DNA from: Sphingomonas desiccabilis
GTDB lineage: Bacteria; Pseudomonadota; Alphaproteobacteria; Sphingomonadales; Sphingomonadaceae
Length of the DNA stretch: 64,000 bases
Assembly: GCF_004135605.1 (NCBI RefSeq)
Contig: NZ_SDPT01000003.1
Coordinates: forward strand, 1 to 64,000
Reading direction: 5' to 3'
The notes beneath the pieces are model-generated. The model worked only from the letters and a program-made list of their open reading frames with translations. It made no database searches and was not told the DNA's origin. Every line of letters starts with the position of its first letter. Position 1 is the first letter of the stretch. Position numbers and translations under genes: made by a program. This document shows positions 45,999 through 56,852 of this stretch, piece by piece.

Positions 45999-47021
45999 AT
46001 GGCCGATCCCGCCCCGCTCGAACCGATGGAAGCCAAGCTCGCCGCCGAACTGCCGGAGGGCCCCGGCTGGCAGTTCGAGCCCAAGTGGGACGGCTTCCGC
46101 TGCCTCGCCGTCAAGCAGGGCGACGCCGTCCTCCTCTGGTCCAAGTCGGGAAAGCCGCTCGCCCGCTATTTCCCGGAGGTCGCCGCCGCCCTCGCCGGGC
46201 TTCCCGGCGACTTCGTCCTCGACGGCGAGCTGCTGATCCCCGTCGGCCCCACCCTCTCCTTCGGCGCGCTCCAGCTGCGGCTCCACCCCGCCGAAAGCCG
46301 CATCCGCCGCCTCTCGGCCGAAACACCCGCCCGCCTGATGCTGTTCGACTGCCTCGCCGCCGAGGGCGAGACCTTGGCCGACCGCCCCCTCTCCGGACGC
46401 CGCGCCGCGCTGGAGCGCTTCCACGCCCGCCATCGCTCGCCGACGCTTCGCCTCTCGCCCGTCACCGACGATCCCGCCGTCGCCCGCCGCTGGCTCGGCG
46501 GCACCGGCAGCGCGCTGGACGGCGTCGTCGCCAAGCCGCTCGCCGAACCCTACCGCCCCGGCGAGCGCGCGATGGTGAAGGTGAAGCGCCTGCGCACCGC
46601 CGACTGCGTGGTCGGCGGCTTCCGCTACGCCAGCGCCGCGCAGGAGGTCGGCTCGCTGCTGCTCGGCCTTTACGACGATGCAGGCCTGCTCCACCACGTC
46701 GGCTTCACCAGCGGCATCCCGGCGGCCGAGCGTCCCGAGCTCACCGCACGGTTGGAGGCGCTGGTCGAGGCGCCCGGCTTCACCGGCGACGCGCCCGGCG
46801 GCCCCAGCCGCTGGTCGACCGAGCGCTCCGCCCAATGGCAGCCGCTCCGCCCGCAGCTGGTGGTGGAGGTCCGCTACGACCAGATCACCGACCGCCGCTT
46901 CCGCCACGGCACCGCCCTGCTGCGCTGGCGCCCCGACAAGGCGCCCCGCCAGTGCGGCTTCGACCAGCTGGAGGAAGAGGCGCGCCCGGCGGTGGTGGAG
47001 GCCGCGATCGGCGGCGCCTGA
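45999..47021 (+). CDS. ATP-dependent DNA ligase (LigC/LigD-ligase-like)
   Basis: A 340-residue single-chain ligase: the adenylation domain with K29 in motif I (EPKWDGFR), motif III FDCLAAEGETL, motif IV DGVVAKPL and motif V MVKVKRLRTADCVVGG, then an OB domain (about 215-330). There are no polymerase or phosphoesterase modules as in full LigD, so it is a stand-alone LigC-like enzyme. Such ligases work in DNA repair with or without Ku; no ku gene is in the window. The start ATG 45999 has no strong ribosome site. A 47041 repeat separates it from recQ. Confidence 0.9.
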   Translation: MADPAPLEPMEAKLAAELPEGPGWQFEPKWDGFRCLAVKQGDAVLLWSKSGKPLARYFPEVAAALAGLPGDFVLDGELLIPVGPTLSFGALQLRLHPAESRIRRLSAETPARLMLFDCLAAEGETLADRPLSGRRAALERFHARHRSPTLRLSPVTDDPAVARRWLGGTGSALDGVVAKPLAEPYRPGERAMVKVKRLRTADCVVGGFRYASAAQEVGSLLLGLYDDAGLLHHVGFTSGIPAAERPELTARLEALVEAPGFTGDAPGGPSRWSTERSAQWQPLRPQLVVEVRYDQITDRRFRHGTALLRWRPDKAPRQCGFDQLEEEARPAVVEAAIGGA

Positions 47022-47040
47022 GCGGTACGCCTGCCCTTCT

Positions 47041-47136
47041 TTCGTCCCGGGCGGAGGCCGGGGCCCAGTGGGGAGACGTTCCAGCTCCATCGCTGCCGTT
47101 CCCCACCTGGACCCCGGCCTCCGCCGGGGTACGAAG
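47041..47136. repeat. Intergenic paired-palindrome repeat (copy 2)
   Basis: TTCGTCCCGGGCGGAGGCCG near the start and CCGGCCTCCGCCGGGGTACGAA at the end are inverted halves around about 40 bases. Same architecture as the units at 39480, 51576 and 60836 but a divergent stem sequence. Confidence 0.6.
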
Positions 47137-47208
47137 CAGAAGGGAACGGGAGCAGGAAACCATCCCGCAACCTCGACACGCCCCGACCCCGCCCGCTACA
47201 GCACCGCG

Positions 47209-48974
<1,766 letters not shown>

Positions 48975-48978
<4 letters not shown>

Positions 48979-49400
48979 TCCGCACCATCGACAGCAAGGT
49001 CTCCGTCGCCCCCCAGATTCTCCCTGAGCAGATGCCGGACATCGCCGCCGCCGGCTTTGTCGCGATCGTCAACAACCGTCCCGACGACGAGGAGCCGGGC
49101 CAGCCCTCCGGAGCCGAGATCCAGGCAGCGGCCGAAGCCGCCGGCCTCGCCTATACCGCCATTCCCGTGACCCACGCCGGCTTCGGCCACGGCCAGCTCG
49201 ACGCGATGCGCGCGGCTCTGGACGCTGCCGATGGTCCGGTGCTCGCCTATTGCCGCTCGGGCACCCGCTCCTGCAACCTGTGGGCGCTGGCGGAGGCCAA
49301 GGCCGGCGGCGACTCCGCCGAGCTGGTCGAAAAGGCGGCAGGTGCCGGCTACGACCTCTCGGGCATCCGCCCGACGCTGGACGCGCTGAGCGGCCGGTGA
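48975..49400 (+). CDS. TIGR01244/DUF442-family phosphatase-like protein
   Basis: A 141-residue protein of the beta-lactamase-hydrolase-like (Blh) phosphatase family. The tyrosine-phosphatase loop is [13 protein letters not shown] (Cys near residue 92), and [18 protein letters not shown] is the family's conserved N-terminal stretch. The family includes sulfur-metabolism and persulfide-related members, but the native substrate is unclear. It overlaps recQ by ATGA and lies 13 bp before metX, so all may share a transcript. Confidence 0.87.
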
Positions 49401-49413
49401 GCCGGTACTGAGC

Positions 49414-50547
49414 ATGTCGGACGAACGCTTCGGTCTGCGCCGCCGTGCGCTGCTTGCCGGGCCCCTGGCGCTCGACGGCGGCGCGTCGCTGCCCGCGGTC
49501 GAGATCGGCTACGAGACCTATGGCACGCTGTCCCCGAGCGCCGACAATGCGGTGCTGGTCTGCCACGCGCTGACCGGCGACCAGTATCTCGCCTCCGACC
49601 ATCCCGTCACCGGCAAGCCCGGCTGGTGGACGCGGATGGTGGGGCCGGGCAAGCCGATCGACACCGATCGCTGGTTCGTGATCTGCTCCAACGTGCTCGG
49701 CAGCTGCATGGGCTCCTCGGGCCCGGCGTCGATCGACCCGGCCACCGGCCAGCAATGGGGCATGGCCTTTCCGGTCATCACCATCCGCGACATGGTGCGC
49801 GCGCAGGCGCTGCTGCTCGACCATCTCGGCATCGGACGCCTTGCGGCCGTCGTCGGCGGGTCGATGGGCGGCATGCAGGCGCTGTCCTGGGCCGCAACCT
49901 TCCCGGAGCGGGTCGAGGCGGCGGTGGTGATCGCCGCCACCGCGCGCCATTCCGCGCAGAACATCGCCTTCCACGAGGTCGGCCGCCAGGCGATCATGGC
50001 CGACCCGAAATGGCGCAACGGCGCCTATTACGAGAGCGGCGACCCGCCCGCCGCCGGCCTCGCGGTCGCGCGCATGGCCGCGCACATCACCTATCTGTCG
50101 GAGGCCGGGCTCACCGCCAAGTTCGGCCGCCGCCTCCAGGCGCGCCCGGACGGACAGGCCGGCGCCAAGACCTTCGGCTTCGACGCCGACTTCCAGGTCG
50201 AAAGCTATCTGCGCCACCAGGGCCTCGCCTTCACCGACCGGTTCGACGCCAACTCCTACCTCTACATCACCCGCGCGCTCGACTATTTCGACCTGGCCGA
50301 GGAGCATGGCGGGATGCTCGCCAACGCGTTTCGCGACACCGCGACGCGCTTCTGCATCGTCAGCTTCGACACCGACTGGCTCTACCCCACCGCAGAGTCG
50401 CGCGTGATGGTGCAGGCCTTGAACGCCGCCGGCGCGCGCGCGAGCTTCGTCGAGCTCTCCAGCCCCTTCGGCCACGACGCCTTCCTGCTCGAATCGCCCG
50501 AGCTCGACCGGGTGGTGCGCGGCTTCCTGACCTGGGGGCGGGCATGA
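49414..50547 (+). CDS. metX: Homoserine O-acetyltransferase MetX
   Basis: A 377-residue alpha/beta-hydrolase-fold acyltransferase for the first dedicated step of methionine synthesis from homoserine. Markers: [20 protein letters not shown], the [12 protein letters not shown] segment, nucleophile elbow [30 protein letters not shown] and FGHDAFLLE with the catalytic His. Whether acetyl- or succinyl-CoA is used cannot be decided by eye. The stop overlaps the GNAT gene start. No SAM riboswitch is visible in the 13-bp gap upstream. Confidence 0.95.
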   Translation: MSDERFGLRRRALLAGPLALDGGASLPAVEIGYETYGTLSPSADNAVLVCHALTGDQYLASDHPVTGKPGWWTRMVGPGKPIDTDRWFVICSNVLGSCMGSSGPASIDPATGQQWGMAFPVITIRDMVRAQALLLDHLGIGRLAAVVGGSMGGMQALSWAATFPERVEAAVVIAATARHSAQNIAFHEVGRQAIMADPKWRNGAYYESGDPPAAGLAVARMAAHITYLSEAGLTAKFGRRLQARPDGQAGAKTFGFDADFQVESYLRHQGLAFTDRFDANSYLYITRALDYFDLAEEHGGMLANAFRDTATRFCIVSFDTDWLYPTAESRVMVQALNAAGARASFVELSSPFGHDAFLLESPELDRVVRGFLTWGRA

Positions 50548-50966
50548 TCGACATTTCCACCGACAAGAGCCGCCTCCAGCGCGACCGCATCCATGGCTGG
50601 CTCGCCTCTACCTACTGGTCGCCGGGGATCTCCCGCGACCTGGTCGAGCGCGCGATCGCCGGCTCGACCTGCGTGGGCGCGTATCGCGACGGCGTGCAGA
50701 TCGGCTTTGCCCGCGCAATCACCGACGGCGCGACCTTTGCCTGGCTCGCCGACGTGTTCGTGGATGAGGCGGCTCGCGGCCAGGGCATCGGCCGCGCAAT
50801 GGTGTCGCATCTGACCGACCTTCCCGAGCTCGCCGGCCTGCGCCGCTGGATGCTGGCCACCCGCGACGCCCACTCGGTCTACGCGCCGCTCGGCTTCGCG
50901 CCGATCGACCAGATCGCGGACTATATGATCCGGCGCCCCGCCGCAGCGCCGGAGCCCACGGCATGA
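50544..50966 (+). CDS. GNAT-family N-acetyltransferase between metX and metW
   Basis: A 140-residue single-domain acetyltransferase. Acetyl-CoA-binding motif: [20 protein letters not shown] (RGxGIG), with the late beta strand [11 protein letters not shown]. It overlaps metX (ATGA at 50544) and metW (ATGA at 50963), so it is translated as part of the met operon, which is unusual, as metX and metW are normally adjacent. The substrate is unknown; a link to methionine or a toxic amino-acid analogue is conjecture. Confidence 0.9.
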   Translation: MIDISTDKSRLQRDRIHGWLASTYWSPGISRDLVERAIAGSTCVGAYRDGVQIGFARAITDGATFAWLADVFVDEAARGQGIGRAMVSHLTDLPELAGLRRWMLATRDAHSVYAPLGFAPIDQIADYMIRRPAAAPEPTA

Positions 50967-51553
50967 CCGCGCTGCGCCCCGATCTGGCGGTGATCGCCGC
51001 GAACGTGGCGGAAGGCGCGCGCGTGCTCGACGTCGGCTGCGGTGACGGGGCGCTGATGGCGGCGCTGCGCGACAGCCGCCACGTCGATGCGCGCGGGCTG
51101 GAGATCGATCCGGGCAACGTCGCCGCCGCGGTCGCGCGCGGGCTGTCGGTGGTGCAGGGCGACGCCGACACCGACCTTGCGGGCTATCCGGACGCCAGCT
51201 TCGACTATGCGATCCTCAGCCAGACGCTCCAGACCACGATGCGCCCGCATGTCGTGCTCGACCATCTGCTGCGCATCGGTCGGCGGGCGTTCGTGTCCTT
51301 CCCGAACTTCGCCCATTGGCGGGTGCGCGCGTCCCTTCTGTGGGGCGGGCGGATGCCGGTCACGCGGCTGCTGCCGGTGCCCTGGTACGACACCCCCAAC
51401 ATCCACCATGTCACCATCGACGATTTCCGGGCGTTTGTGCGCGAACGCGGCATCACCGTGGAACAGGCCTGGTTCCTGAAGGGCGACCGCCGCACCAGCG
51501 CCGCCGCCGCCAACTTCCGCGCCGAGCACGCGGTGTTCCTGCTGCGGCGATAG
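50963..51553 (+). CDS. metW: Methionine biosynthesis protein MetW
   Basis: A 196-residue class I methyltransferase-fold protein that partners MetX in many proteobacteria. The SAM-binding motif is VLDVGCGDGALM, followed by ARGLEIDPGN, then FDYAILSQTLQT and VSFPNFAHWRVRASLLWGGRMP, all typical of MetW. It may activate MetX rather than methylate a small molecule. It overlaps the GNAT gene by ATGA and ends 23 bp before an intergenic repeat. Confidence 0.95.
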   Translation: MTALRPDLAVIAANVAEGARVLDVGCGDGALMAALRDSRHVDARGLEIDPGNVAAAVARGLSVVQGDADTDLAGYPDASFDYAILSQTLQTTMRPHVVLDHLLRIGRRAFVSFPNFAHWRVRASLLWGGRMPVTRLLPVPWYDTPNIHHVTIDDFRAFVRERGITVEQAWFLKGDRRTSAAAANFRAEHAVFLLRR

Positions 51554-51575
51554 GGCGCTCTAAACGTCTCTCCCG

Positions 51576-51665
51576 TGCTCCTGCGAAGGCAGGAGCCCAG
51601 GGCCCCGGACGCCAACAGCGGTTGTCCTGCGTGGCCCTGGATCCCTGCCTGCGCAGGGATACGGT
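51576..51665. repeat. Intergenic paired-palindrome repeat (copy 3)
   Basis: GCTCCTGCGAAGGCAGGAGC then CCAGGGCC, a spacer, GGCCCTGG and ATCCCTGCCTGCGCAGGGAT. Closely similar to copy 5 at 60836, including the flanking CGTG and ACGGT. Confidence 0.75.
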
Positions 51666-51694
51666 TGTGGGCGGAGGTAAAGGAACACACGCAC

Positions 51695-51720
51695 AAAAAA
51701 GGGGGCACGCGGCCCCCTTC
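51695..51720 (-). terminator. Rho-independent terminator of ssb
   Basis: On the minus strand GGGGGCC-GCGT-GCCCCC is followed by TTTTTT. It begins 23 bp after the ssb stop. A clean intrinsic terminator. Confidence 0.85.
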
Positions 51721-51742
51721 TTCGTTCCCATCGCAACCGTGC

Positions 51743-52306
51743 TCAGAACGGCACGTCGTCGTCCAGGTCGTCGCCGAAGCCGCCGCCGAAGCCGCCACCG
51801 CTGCTGCCGCCGCCCGAACGACCGCCGCCGCCACCGCTGCGCCCGCCGCCGCTGTTGAAGCTGCCGCCGCGACCGCCCGAGCCGCCGCCGAAGTCGTCGC
51901 CGCCACCAAAGTCGTCGCCGCCGCGGCTACCGCCGCCGCCACCCTGGCCGCCGCCCGGACCGTCGAGCATGGTCAGCACCGAGTTGAAGCCCTGCAGCAC
52001 GATCTCGGTCGAATATTTGTCCTGGCCGTTCTGGTCCTGCCACTTGCGGGTCTGCAGCTGGCCTTCGATGTACACCTTCGAGCCCTTTCGCAGATAGCGC
52101 TCGGCGACGTTGGCCAGGCCTTCGTTAAAGATCGCGACCGAATGCCACTCGGTCTTTTCCTTGCGCTCGCCCGAGTTGCGGTCCTTCCACGATTCGGACG
52201 TGGCGATGCGCAGGTTCACCACCTTGCCGCCGTTCTGGAAGCTGCGCGATTCGGGATCGCGGCCCAGGTTGCCGACCAGAATGACCTTGTTGACGCTGCC
52301 GGCCAT
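51743..52306 (-). CDS. ssb: Single-stranded DNA-binding protein
   Basis: A 187-residue SSB. The OB fold (about 1-112) begins [19 protein letters not shown] and contains [39 protein letters not shown] and [16 protein letters not shown] long Gly-rich disordered linker follows (about 115-175) with GGDDFGG repeats, and the acidic tip DDLDDDVPF binds partner repair proteins. Divergent from the DUF4169 gene; own terminator. Essential for replication and repair. Confidence 0.97.
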   Translation of the reverse strand: MAGSVNKVILVGNLGRDPESRSFQNGGKVVNLRIATSESWKDRNSGERKEKTEWHSVAIFNEGLANVAERYLRKGSKVYIEGQLQTRKWQDQNGQDKYSTEIVLQGFNSVLTMLDGPGGGQGGGGGSRGGDDFGGGDDFGGGSGGRGGSFNSGGGRSGGGGGRSGGGSSGGGFGGGFGDDLDDDVPF

Positions 52307-52399
52307 GATGTCTCCATTGTTCTCGAAAATTGCGGGCGCGCGGGCATTGGTCGCGGGGCGATGTATGCCCGCCGGCGCGGGTGCGCTAGACTAGGCGGC

Positions 52400-52585
52400 A
52401 TGGCCGAGATCATCAACCTGAACCGCGCCCGAAAGGCACGCGCCCGCGCCGAAAAGGCGACGGAAGCCGACGCCAACCGCCACCGCTTCGGCCGCACCAA
52501 GGCGCAAAAGGCGGCCGAAGCGCAGGATCGCGATCGCGCCGAACGCACCCTCGACGGAGCGCAGCGCGAGGACAAGCCGGACTGA
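52400..52585 (+). CDS. DUF4169 family protein
   Basis: A 61-residue basic helical protein: MAEIINLNRARKARARAE is the hallmark N-terminus of DUF4169, followed by RHRFGRTKAQKAAEAQDRDR. The family is confined to alphaproteobacteria, to my knowledge, and has no known function; it may bind nucleic acid. It is divergent from ssb with 93 bp between starts. Confidence 0.85.
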   Translation: MAEIINLNRARKARARAEKATEADANRHRFGRTKAQKAAEAQDRDRAERTLDGAQREDKPD

Positions 52586-52590
52586 CCCCT

Positions 52591-52622
52591 ACCCCGTACC
52601 CCCGGCGCAGGCCGGGGTACAG
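52591..52622. repeat. Half unit of the intergenic repeat (copy 4)
   Basis: GTACCCCCGGCGCAGGCCGGGGTAC inverted repeat between the convergent stops of the DUF4169 gene and feoB. It may also act as a bidirectional terminator. Confidence 0.6.
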
Positions 52623-52629
52623 AAAGGAT

Positions 52630-54486
52630 CTACAGCCCCAGCGCCACCGCACTCCAATAGGTGATGCCCGCCGCCGCATAGGCCAGCGCGAACAGATACC
52701 CGAGCATCAGCCCCGGCACGCGCCAGCCATTGGTCTCCCGCCGCACCACCGCGATCGTCGACAGGCACTGCGGCGCGAACACGAACCAGGCGAGGAAGGC
52801 GAGCGCCGTCGGCAGGCTCCAGCGGCCCGACAGCCGCCCGCCCAGTTCCTGCGCGCCCTGTTCCTCGTCGGTGGCGTCGATCGCATAAACGGTCTGGAGC
52901 GCCGATACCGCGACCTCGCGCGCCGCCATCGCCGGAATCACCGCCAGCGACATCTCATGGTTGAAGCCGATCGGCTTGAGCACGACCTCCAGCCCCGAGG
53001 CGATGCGCCCGGCGGCCGAATATTCGCTCTGCTTCACCCCCTCCGGCGCCACCGGATAGGAGGCGAGCAGCCACAGCGCGACCGTGACGGCCATGATCGT
53101 CGTCCCCGCGCGCCGCAGGAACACATAGGCGCGGTGCCACAGCCCCAGCGCCACGTCGCGCAGCGACGGCATCTGGTAGCGCGGCATCTCCATCATGAAG
53201 CCGCCGCCCTGCCCCTTGGCCAGCGTCCGCCGCAGCACGAAGGCCGCGAGCACCGCGCCGACGATGCCGGACAGGTAGAGGACGAACAGCACCAGCCCCT
53301 GCAGGCCGACGCCCGGCACCACCTGCCGCGCCGGGATGAACGCGCCGATGATGAGCGCATAGACCGGAAGCCTGGCCGAACAGGTCATCAGCGGCGCGAT
53401 CAGGATCGTCGTCAGCCGCTCCTTGGGATCGTCTATCGCGCGCGTCGCCATGATGCCGGGGATCGCGCAGGCGAAAGAAGAGAGCAGCGGGATGAACGCG
53501 CGGCCCGAAAGCCCGACGCTCGCCATCAGCCGGTCCATCAGGAAGGCGGCGCGCACCATGTAGCCCGACGCCTCGAGCACCAGGATGAACAGGAACAGGA
53601 TCAGGATCTGCGGCAGGAACACCACGACGGAGCCGACGCCGTTGATGATGCCCTCGACCAGCAGGTCGCGCAGGAAGTTCTCCGGCAGCGTCGCCACCGC
53701 GGTCTCGGCGAGCCAGCCCTGCAGGCCCTCGATCCAGCCGATCGGCGCTTCCGACCAACTGAACACCGCCTGGAACATCACGAACATCAGCGTAAGCAGG
53801 ATGATCGGCCCGAACACCGGGTGCAGCGCAATGGCGTCCATCGATCGCGTCACGGCCCGCGCGCGCGGCTGCTCGGTGATCGCGACCCCGGCGACGCGGC
53901 GTGCCTCGCGCTGGAAATGGCGGATGTCGGCGTCGAAGCTGTCGAGCGGCGGCGGCAGCGTCGCGGGCGCGCCCGCCAGCACCTCGGCCAGCGCATCGCG
54001 CAGCGCGTCGAGCCCGCGCTTGCGCACTGCCACCGTGGGCACCACCGGGCAGCCGATCTCCGCCGACAGCGCATCCAGGTCGAACTTCAGCCCGTCGCGC
54101 TCGGCCATGTCGACCATGTTGAGCGCGACCAGCATCGGCCGGTCCAGCGCCTTCAGCTGGAGGACGAAGCGCAGGTGATTGTCGAGGTTGGTGGCGTCCG
54201 CCACCACCACCAGCACGTCGGGCAGCCGCTCGCCCTGCTGCCGGCCGAGTACCACGTCGCGGGTCACTGCTTCGTCGGGGCTGGAGGGATCCAGGCTGTA
54301 GGTGCCGGGCAGGTCGACCAGCTCGATCGGTCGCCCGTCGGGCAGCGCCATGCGCCCGGAATGGCGCTCAACAGTCACGCCGGGATAATTGCCCACCTTC
54401 TGGCGCGCGCCGGTGAGCGCGTTGAACAAGGCGCTCTTGCCGGCATTGGGGTTGCCGACGAGCGCGACCAGCGGTGGGTGGTCCAT
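52630..54486 (-). CDS. feoB: Ferrous iron transporter FeoB
   Basis: A 618-residue inner-membrane Fe(II) transporter. The N-terminal G domain has G1 GNPNAGKSALFNAL, G2 region VGNYPGVTVE, G3 VDLPGTYSLDP and G4 ALNMVDMAERDG. The membrane part has two Gate regions around LRDLLVEGIINGVGSVVVFL and LSSFACAIPGIMATR, and about eleven helices. It is shorter than E. coli FeoB (773) and has no FeoC-like tail. The start ATG 54486 gives the G domain at once; the longer open frame overlaps feoA. It forms an operon with feoA (19 bp gap). Confidence 0.95.
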   Translation of the reverse strand: MDHPPLVALVGNPNAGKSALFNALTGARQKVGNYPGVTVERHSGRMALPDGRPIELVDLPGTYSLDPSSPDEAVTRDVVLGRQQGERLPDVLVVVADATNLDNHLRFVLQLKALDRPMLVALNMVDMAERDGLKFDLDALSAEIGCPVVPTVAVRKRGLDALRDALAEVLAGAPATLPPPLDSFDADIRHFQREARRVAGVAITEQPRARAVTRSMDAIALHPVFGPIILLTLMFVMFQAVFSWSEAPIGWIEGLQGWLAETAVATLPENFLRDLLVEGIINGVGSVVVFLPQILILFLFILVLEASGYMVRAAFLMDRLMASVGLSGRAFIPLLSSFACAIPGIMATRAIDDPKERLTTILIAPLMTCSARLPVYALIIGAFIPARQVVPGVGLQGLVLFVLYLSGIVGAVLAAFVLRRTLAKGQGGGFMMEMPRYQMPSLRDVALGLWHRAYVFLRRAGTTIMAVTVALWLLASYPVAPEGVKQSEYSAAGRIASGLEVVLKPIGFNHEMSLAVIPAMAAREVAVSALQTVYAIDATDEEQGAQELGGRLSGRWSLPTALAFLAWFVFAPQCLSTIAVVRRETNGWRVPGLMLGYLFALAYAAAGITYWSAVALGL

Positions 54487-54505
54487 GATCCTGTCCGAAA
54501 AGGCC

Positions 54506-54763
54506 TCAGTCGACGGCCAGGGTGACGCGAATGGCGGCGGCGACATGGGGGCGCAGCGCCACCATCATCCGCCCGATGCGGCAGGCGACCGGCCCGCCGC
54601 CCAGCCAGGCGCGGTGCAGCAGCTCGATCTCGACGCCCTCGTCCACGCCGAACTCGCGCAGCCGCCGCGCCTCGGCAGGCTGCAGCGCGTCCCAGTCCAC
54701 GCCCGCGACGCGCGCATGCTGGCGCTGGGCGAGGTGCGAGAGGCTGGCGTTGGGCGAAAGCAT
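54506..54763 (-). CDS. feoA: Ferrous iron transport protein A
   Basis: An 85-residue SH3-like protein that assists FeoB. Family pattern: RRLREFGVDEGVEIELLHRA, then CRIGRMMVALRPHVAAAIRV. It is the first gene of feoAB and lies directly behind a Fur-like box. Confidence 0.9.
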   Translation of the reverse strand: MLSPNASLSHLAQRQHARVAGVDWDALQPAEARRLREFGVDEGVEIELLHRAWLGGGPVACRIGRMMVALRPHVAAAIRVTLAVD

Positions 54764-54778
54764 TGCGAGTGATTATCA
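54764..54778 (-). promoter_or_regulatory. Putative Fur box at feoA
   Basis: Minus-strand TGATAATCACTCGCA matches 11 of 15 bases of the palindromic Fur core TGATAATCATTATCA. It ends at the feoA start codon, so if bound it would block initiation or sit over the transcript start. Iron control of feoAB by Fur is well known in many bacteria. Confidence 0.55.
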
Positions 54779-54810
54779 ATAGTTGATGCCGAGCGCCAGC
54801 TTTTTCGTTC

Positions 54811-55479
54811 TCAGACAGCCGGGTAGCGCAGCCGCCCGATGAAGCGCGACAGGCTCAGCCGCCGCTCGCTCGACGCACGCCCAACCCATTGCGCCTTGGC
54901 CTTTTCGAACTGCATGATGTTGTCGATCCGCCGCGACAGGAACGCGCGGGTGTCGGCCCAGCCCTCGCTTTCGTCGTCCAGGAACACGGTGACGGTGGTG
55001 CCATAGACGGCGCCCAGCGTCGCGCGCTTGGTATAGTGGTTGTAGTCGGTCGCGGTGTCGCCCGCGAGCCGCCACATCAGGTCGACGGTGCGCCAGCCCA
55101 GCCGAGTGGCACGGGCGAGGTTCTGCGGCATCGCCAGGATCGCGAGCGCGCGGCGCAGCGCCTCGCGCTGCGGGGCGACCGCGGCGAGTCGCGCCTCCAC
55201 CAACGCAGTGATGCGCTGGCGGATCTTCATCGCGGCGAGCGCGTCGGCGGGCAGCCGCTCCATCATCACCCGGTCGATGTGGGAGAACCAGGCGTCGATC
55301 ATGTCGACCGGGCTCGGCATCGCGGCGCGGGCGACGTCCGGGTCGATGCCCAGCTGCTCGGCGGCCATGGTCACTGCGGCCGGCGCCCAGCCGTCGAACG
55401 CGGCGTTCGCGGCCACCACCGGCGCAAGGGCGGCGCGCAGTTCGTCCAGCGTCGCGTCTTCGAATGCTGCGGTCGCCAT
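54811..55479 (-). CDS. COQ9-family protein
   Basis: A 222-residue TetR-like helical protein of the COQ9 family, which binds lipids and aids ubiquinone synthesis (with COQ7 in eukaryotes). The start ATG 55479 has a perfect AAGGAGG five bases upstream, better than the in-frame ATG at 55494. Landmarks: FDGWAPAAVTMAAEQLGID, KIRQRITALVEARLAAV, MWRLAGDTATDYNHYTKRAT, VYGTTVTVFLDDES and TRAFLSRRIDNIMQFEKAKA. It stands next to a DMT transporter and feoAB on the same strand. Confidence 0.9.
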   Translation of the reverse strand: MATAAFEDATLDELRAALAPVVAANAAFDGWAPAAVTMAAEQLGIDPDVARAAMPSPVDMIDAWFSHIDRVMMERLPADALAAMKIRQRITALVEARLAAVAPQREALRRALAILAMPQNLARATRLGWRTVDLMWRLAGDTATDYNHYTKRATLGAVYGTTVTVFLDDESEGWADTRAFLSRRIDNIMQFEKAKAQWVGRASSERRLSLSRFIGRLRYPAV

Positions 55480-55498
55480 CGCGGCCTCCTTCATGGGA

Positions 55499-56410
55499 TC
55501 AGGCCACCGATCTAGTCTGCCCGGCGACGGGCGCAACCTTCGGCTCGCGCCGGACCAGCACCAGCGCGACCGCCACCAGCAGCGCACCGATCCAGTCGGG
55601 CACGCCCGGCCGCTCGCCATAGACCGCCCAGCCGATCCCGCCCGCCACGATCGGCTGGAGCAGCAGCGTGATGCCGATCACCAGCGGCGGCAGGCGGCCG
55701 AGCGCGTAGATCATCAGCCCCTGGCCGAATACCTGGCTGACCAGCGCCAGCCCGATCAGAGGCCCCCAGCCGGCAGTACCGGTGGGCATCAGCCGCTCGC
55801 CCAGCCCGATCGCCAGCAGCAGCAGCGGCGCCATCGTCGCGATCCCGGAAAGCGCCAGCGCCGGCATCGGCGGCACCGCCGCGCGCACCCGCGCCATGCC
55901 GATGAAATAGACGGCATAGGCAAGGCCCGCGAACAGCGCGAGCAGGTCCCCCATCAGGTGCGCGTGCGACAGCTCCGCCGACTGGCCGAGCAGCATGCCC
56001 CCGCCGACCATCGCCAGCAGCAGGGCTGCGACCTGCGGCCGGCTCGGCCAGGCGCGCGCGATCAGGAAGCCGTAGACGGGGTAGATCAGCGTCGCCGAAT
56101 TGGCGAACAGCGTCGCGTTCGCCAGCGTGGTGCGGTGGATGCTGACGTTCCAGGTCGCCAGATCGGCCGCGAACGCGAGCCCGGCCACCAGCAGCACCGG
56201 CCAGAAGGCCAGGCCCCGCCGCAGCGCCCCCGGATTGGCGACCGCCGACCAGATCAGCAGCGCCGGCATCGCCAGCGCCAGCCGCCAGAAGCCGGCGGCG
56301 ACCGGCCCGGTCTCGGCCAGCCGCACCAGCCACGGGCCCGTCGCCAGCGTCAGGTTGGCGACCACCGCGGCCGCCAGCCCCATTCCCGTTCCGCGGCTCC
56401 CCGAGGTCAT
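55499..56410 (-). CDS. EamA/DMT-family transporter
   Basis: A 303-residue protein with ten helices in two EamA halves (about 12-145 and 155-290). Typical segments are RLAETGPVAAGFWRLALAMP, IHRTTLANATLFANSATLIY and LIGLALVSQVFGQGLMIYAL. It is closer to the SAM-type exporter pattern of alphaproteobacteria than the DMT protein at 18100, and its base composition matches its neighbours. It sits between ribH and the COQ9 gene on the same strand. Substrate unknown. Confidence 0.88.
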   Translation of the reverse strand: MTSGSRGTGMGLAAAVVANLTLATGPWLVRLAETGPVAAGFWRLALAMPALLIWSAVANPGALRRGLAFWPVLLVAGLAFAADLATWNVSIHRTTLANATLFANSATLIYPVYGFLIARAWPSRPQVAALLLAMVGGGMLLGQSAELSHAHLMGDLLALFAGLAYAVYFIGMARVRAAVPPMPALALSGIATMAPLLLLAIGLGERLMPTGTAGWGPLIGLALVSQVFGQGLMIYALGRLPPLVIGITLLLQPIVAGGIGWAVYGERPGVPDWIGALLVAVALVLVRREPKVAPVAGQTRSVA

Positions 56411-56431
56411 CGGCTCAGCCGCGGCGCCGGA

Positions 56432-56851
56432 TCAGGCGAAGCGCTGGCGCAGTGCCAGCATGGCAAGCGCCGCCTTGGCGGCTTCCCCGCCCTTGTCCTT
56501 GTCGTTGCGGTCGGCGCGGGCCAGCGCCTGCGCCTCGTTCTCGACGGTCAGGATGCCGTTGCCGATCGGCAGGCCGTCCATCGCCAGCGCCATCAGCCCG
56601 CGGGCGCTTTCGTTGGCGACGATCTCGAAATGATAGGTCTCGCCGCGGATCACCACGCCCAGCGCGACATAGGCGTCGAACTGGCCGGTCTCCGCCGCCA
56701 TCGCGACCGCACCCGGGATCTCCAGCGCGCCCGGCACGGTGACGATCTCGTAATCCTGCCCGGCCTCCTGCAGCGCGGTGCGCGCGCCGTCGAGCAGCAG
56801 GTCGTTGAGGTGGTCGTAGAAGCGCGCTTCGACGATCAAGATGCGGGCCAT
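56432..56851 (-). CDS. ribH: 6,7-dimethyl-8-ribityllumazine synthase
   Basis: A 139-residue lumazine synthase that condenses the RibB product with the pyrimidine from RibD, forming the penultimate intermediate of riboflavin. Substrate-binding parts are [17 protein letters not shown], the [11 protein letters not shown] loop, [20 protein letters not shown] with its catalytic His and [17 protein letters not shown]. It starts within the RIB operon one base after the ribB stop (56853), so it is co-transcribed with it. Confidence 0.95.
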   Translation of the reverse strand: MARILIVEARFYDHLNDLLLDGARTALQEAGQDYEIVTVPGALEIPGAVAMAAETGQFDAYVALGVVIRGETYHFEIVANESARGLMALAMDGLPIGNGILTVENEAQALARADRNDKDKGGEAAKAALAMLALRQRFA

Positions 56852-56852
56852 G

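Noticed and set aside
49401..49413. SAM-responsive riboswitch before metX
   Set aside because: Only 13 bases separate metX from the upstream gene and no aptamer sequence is visible.
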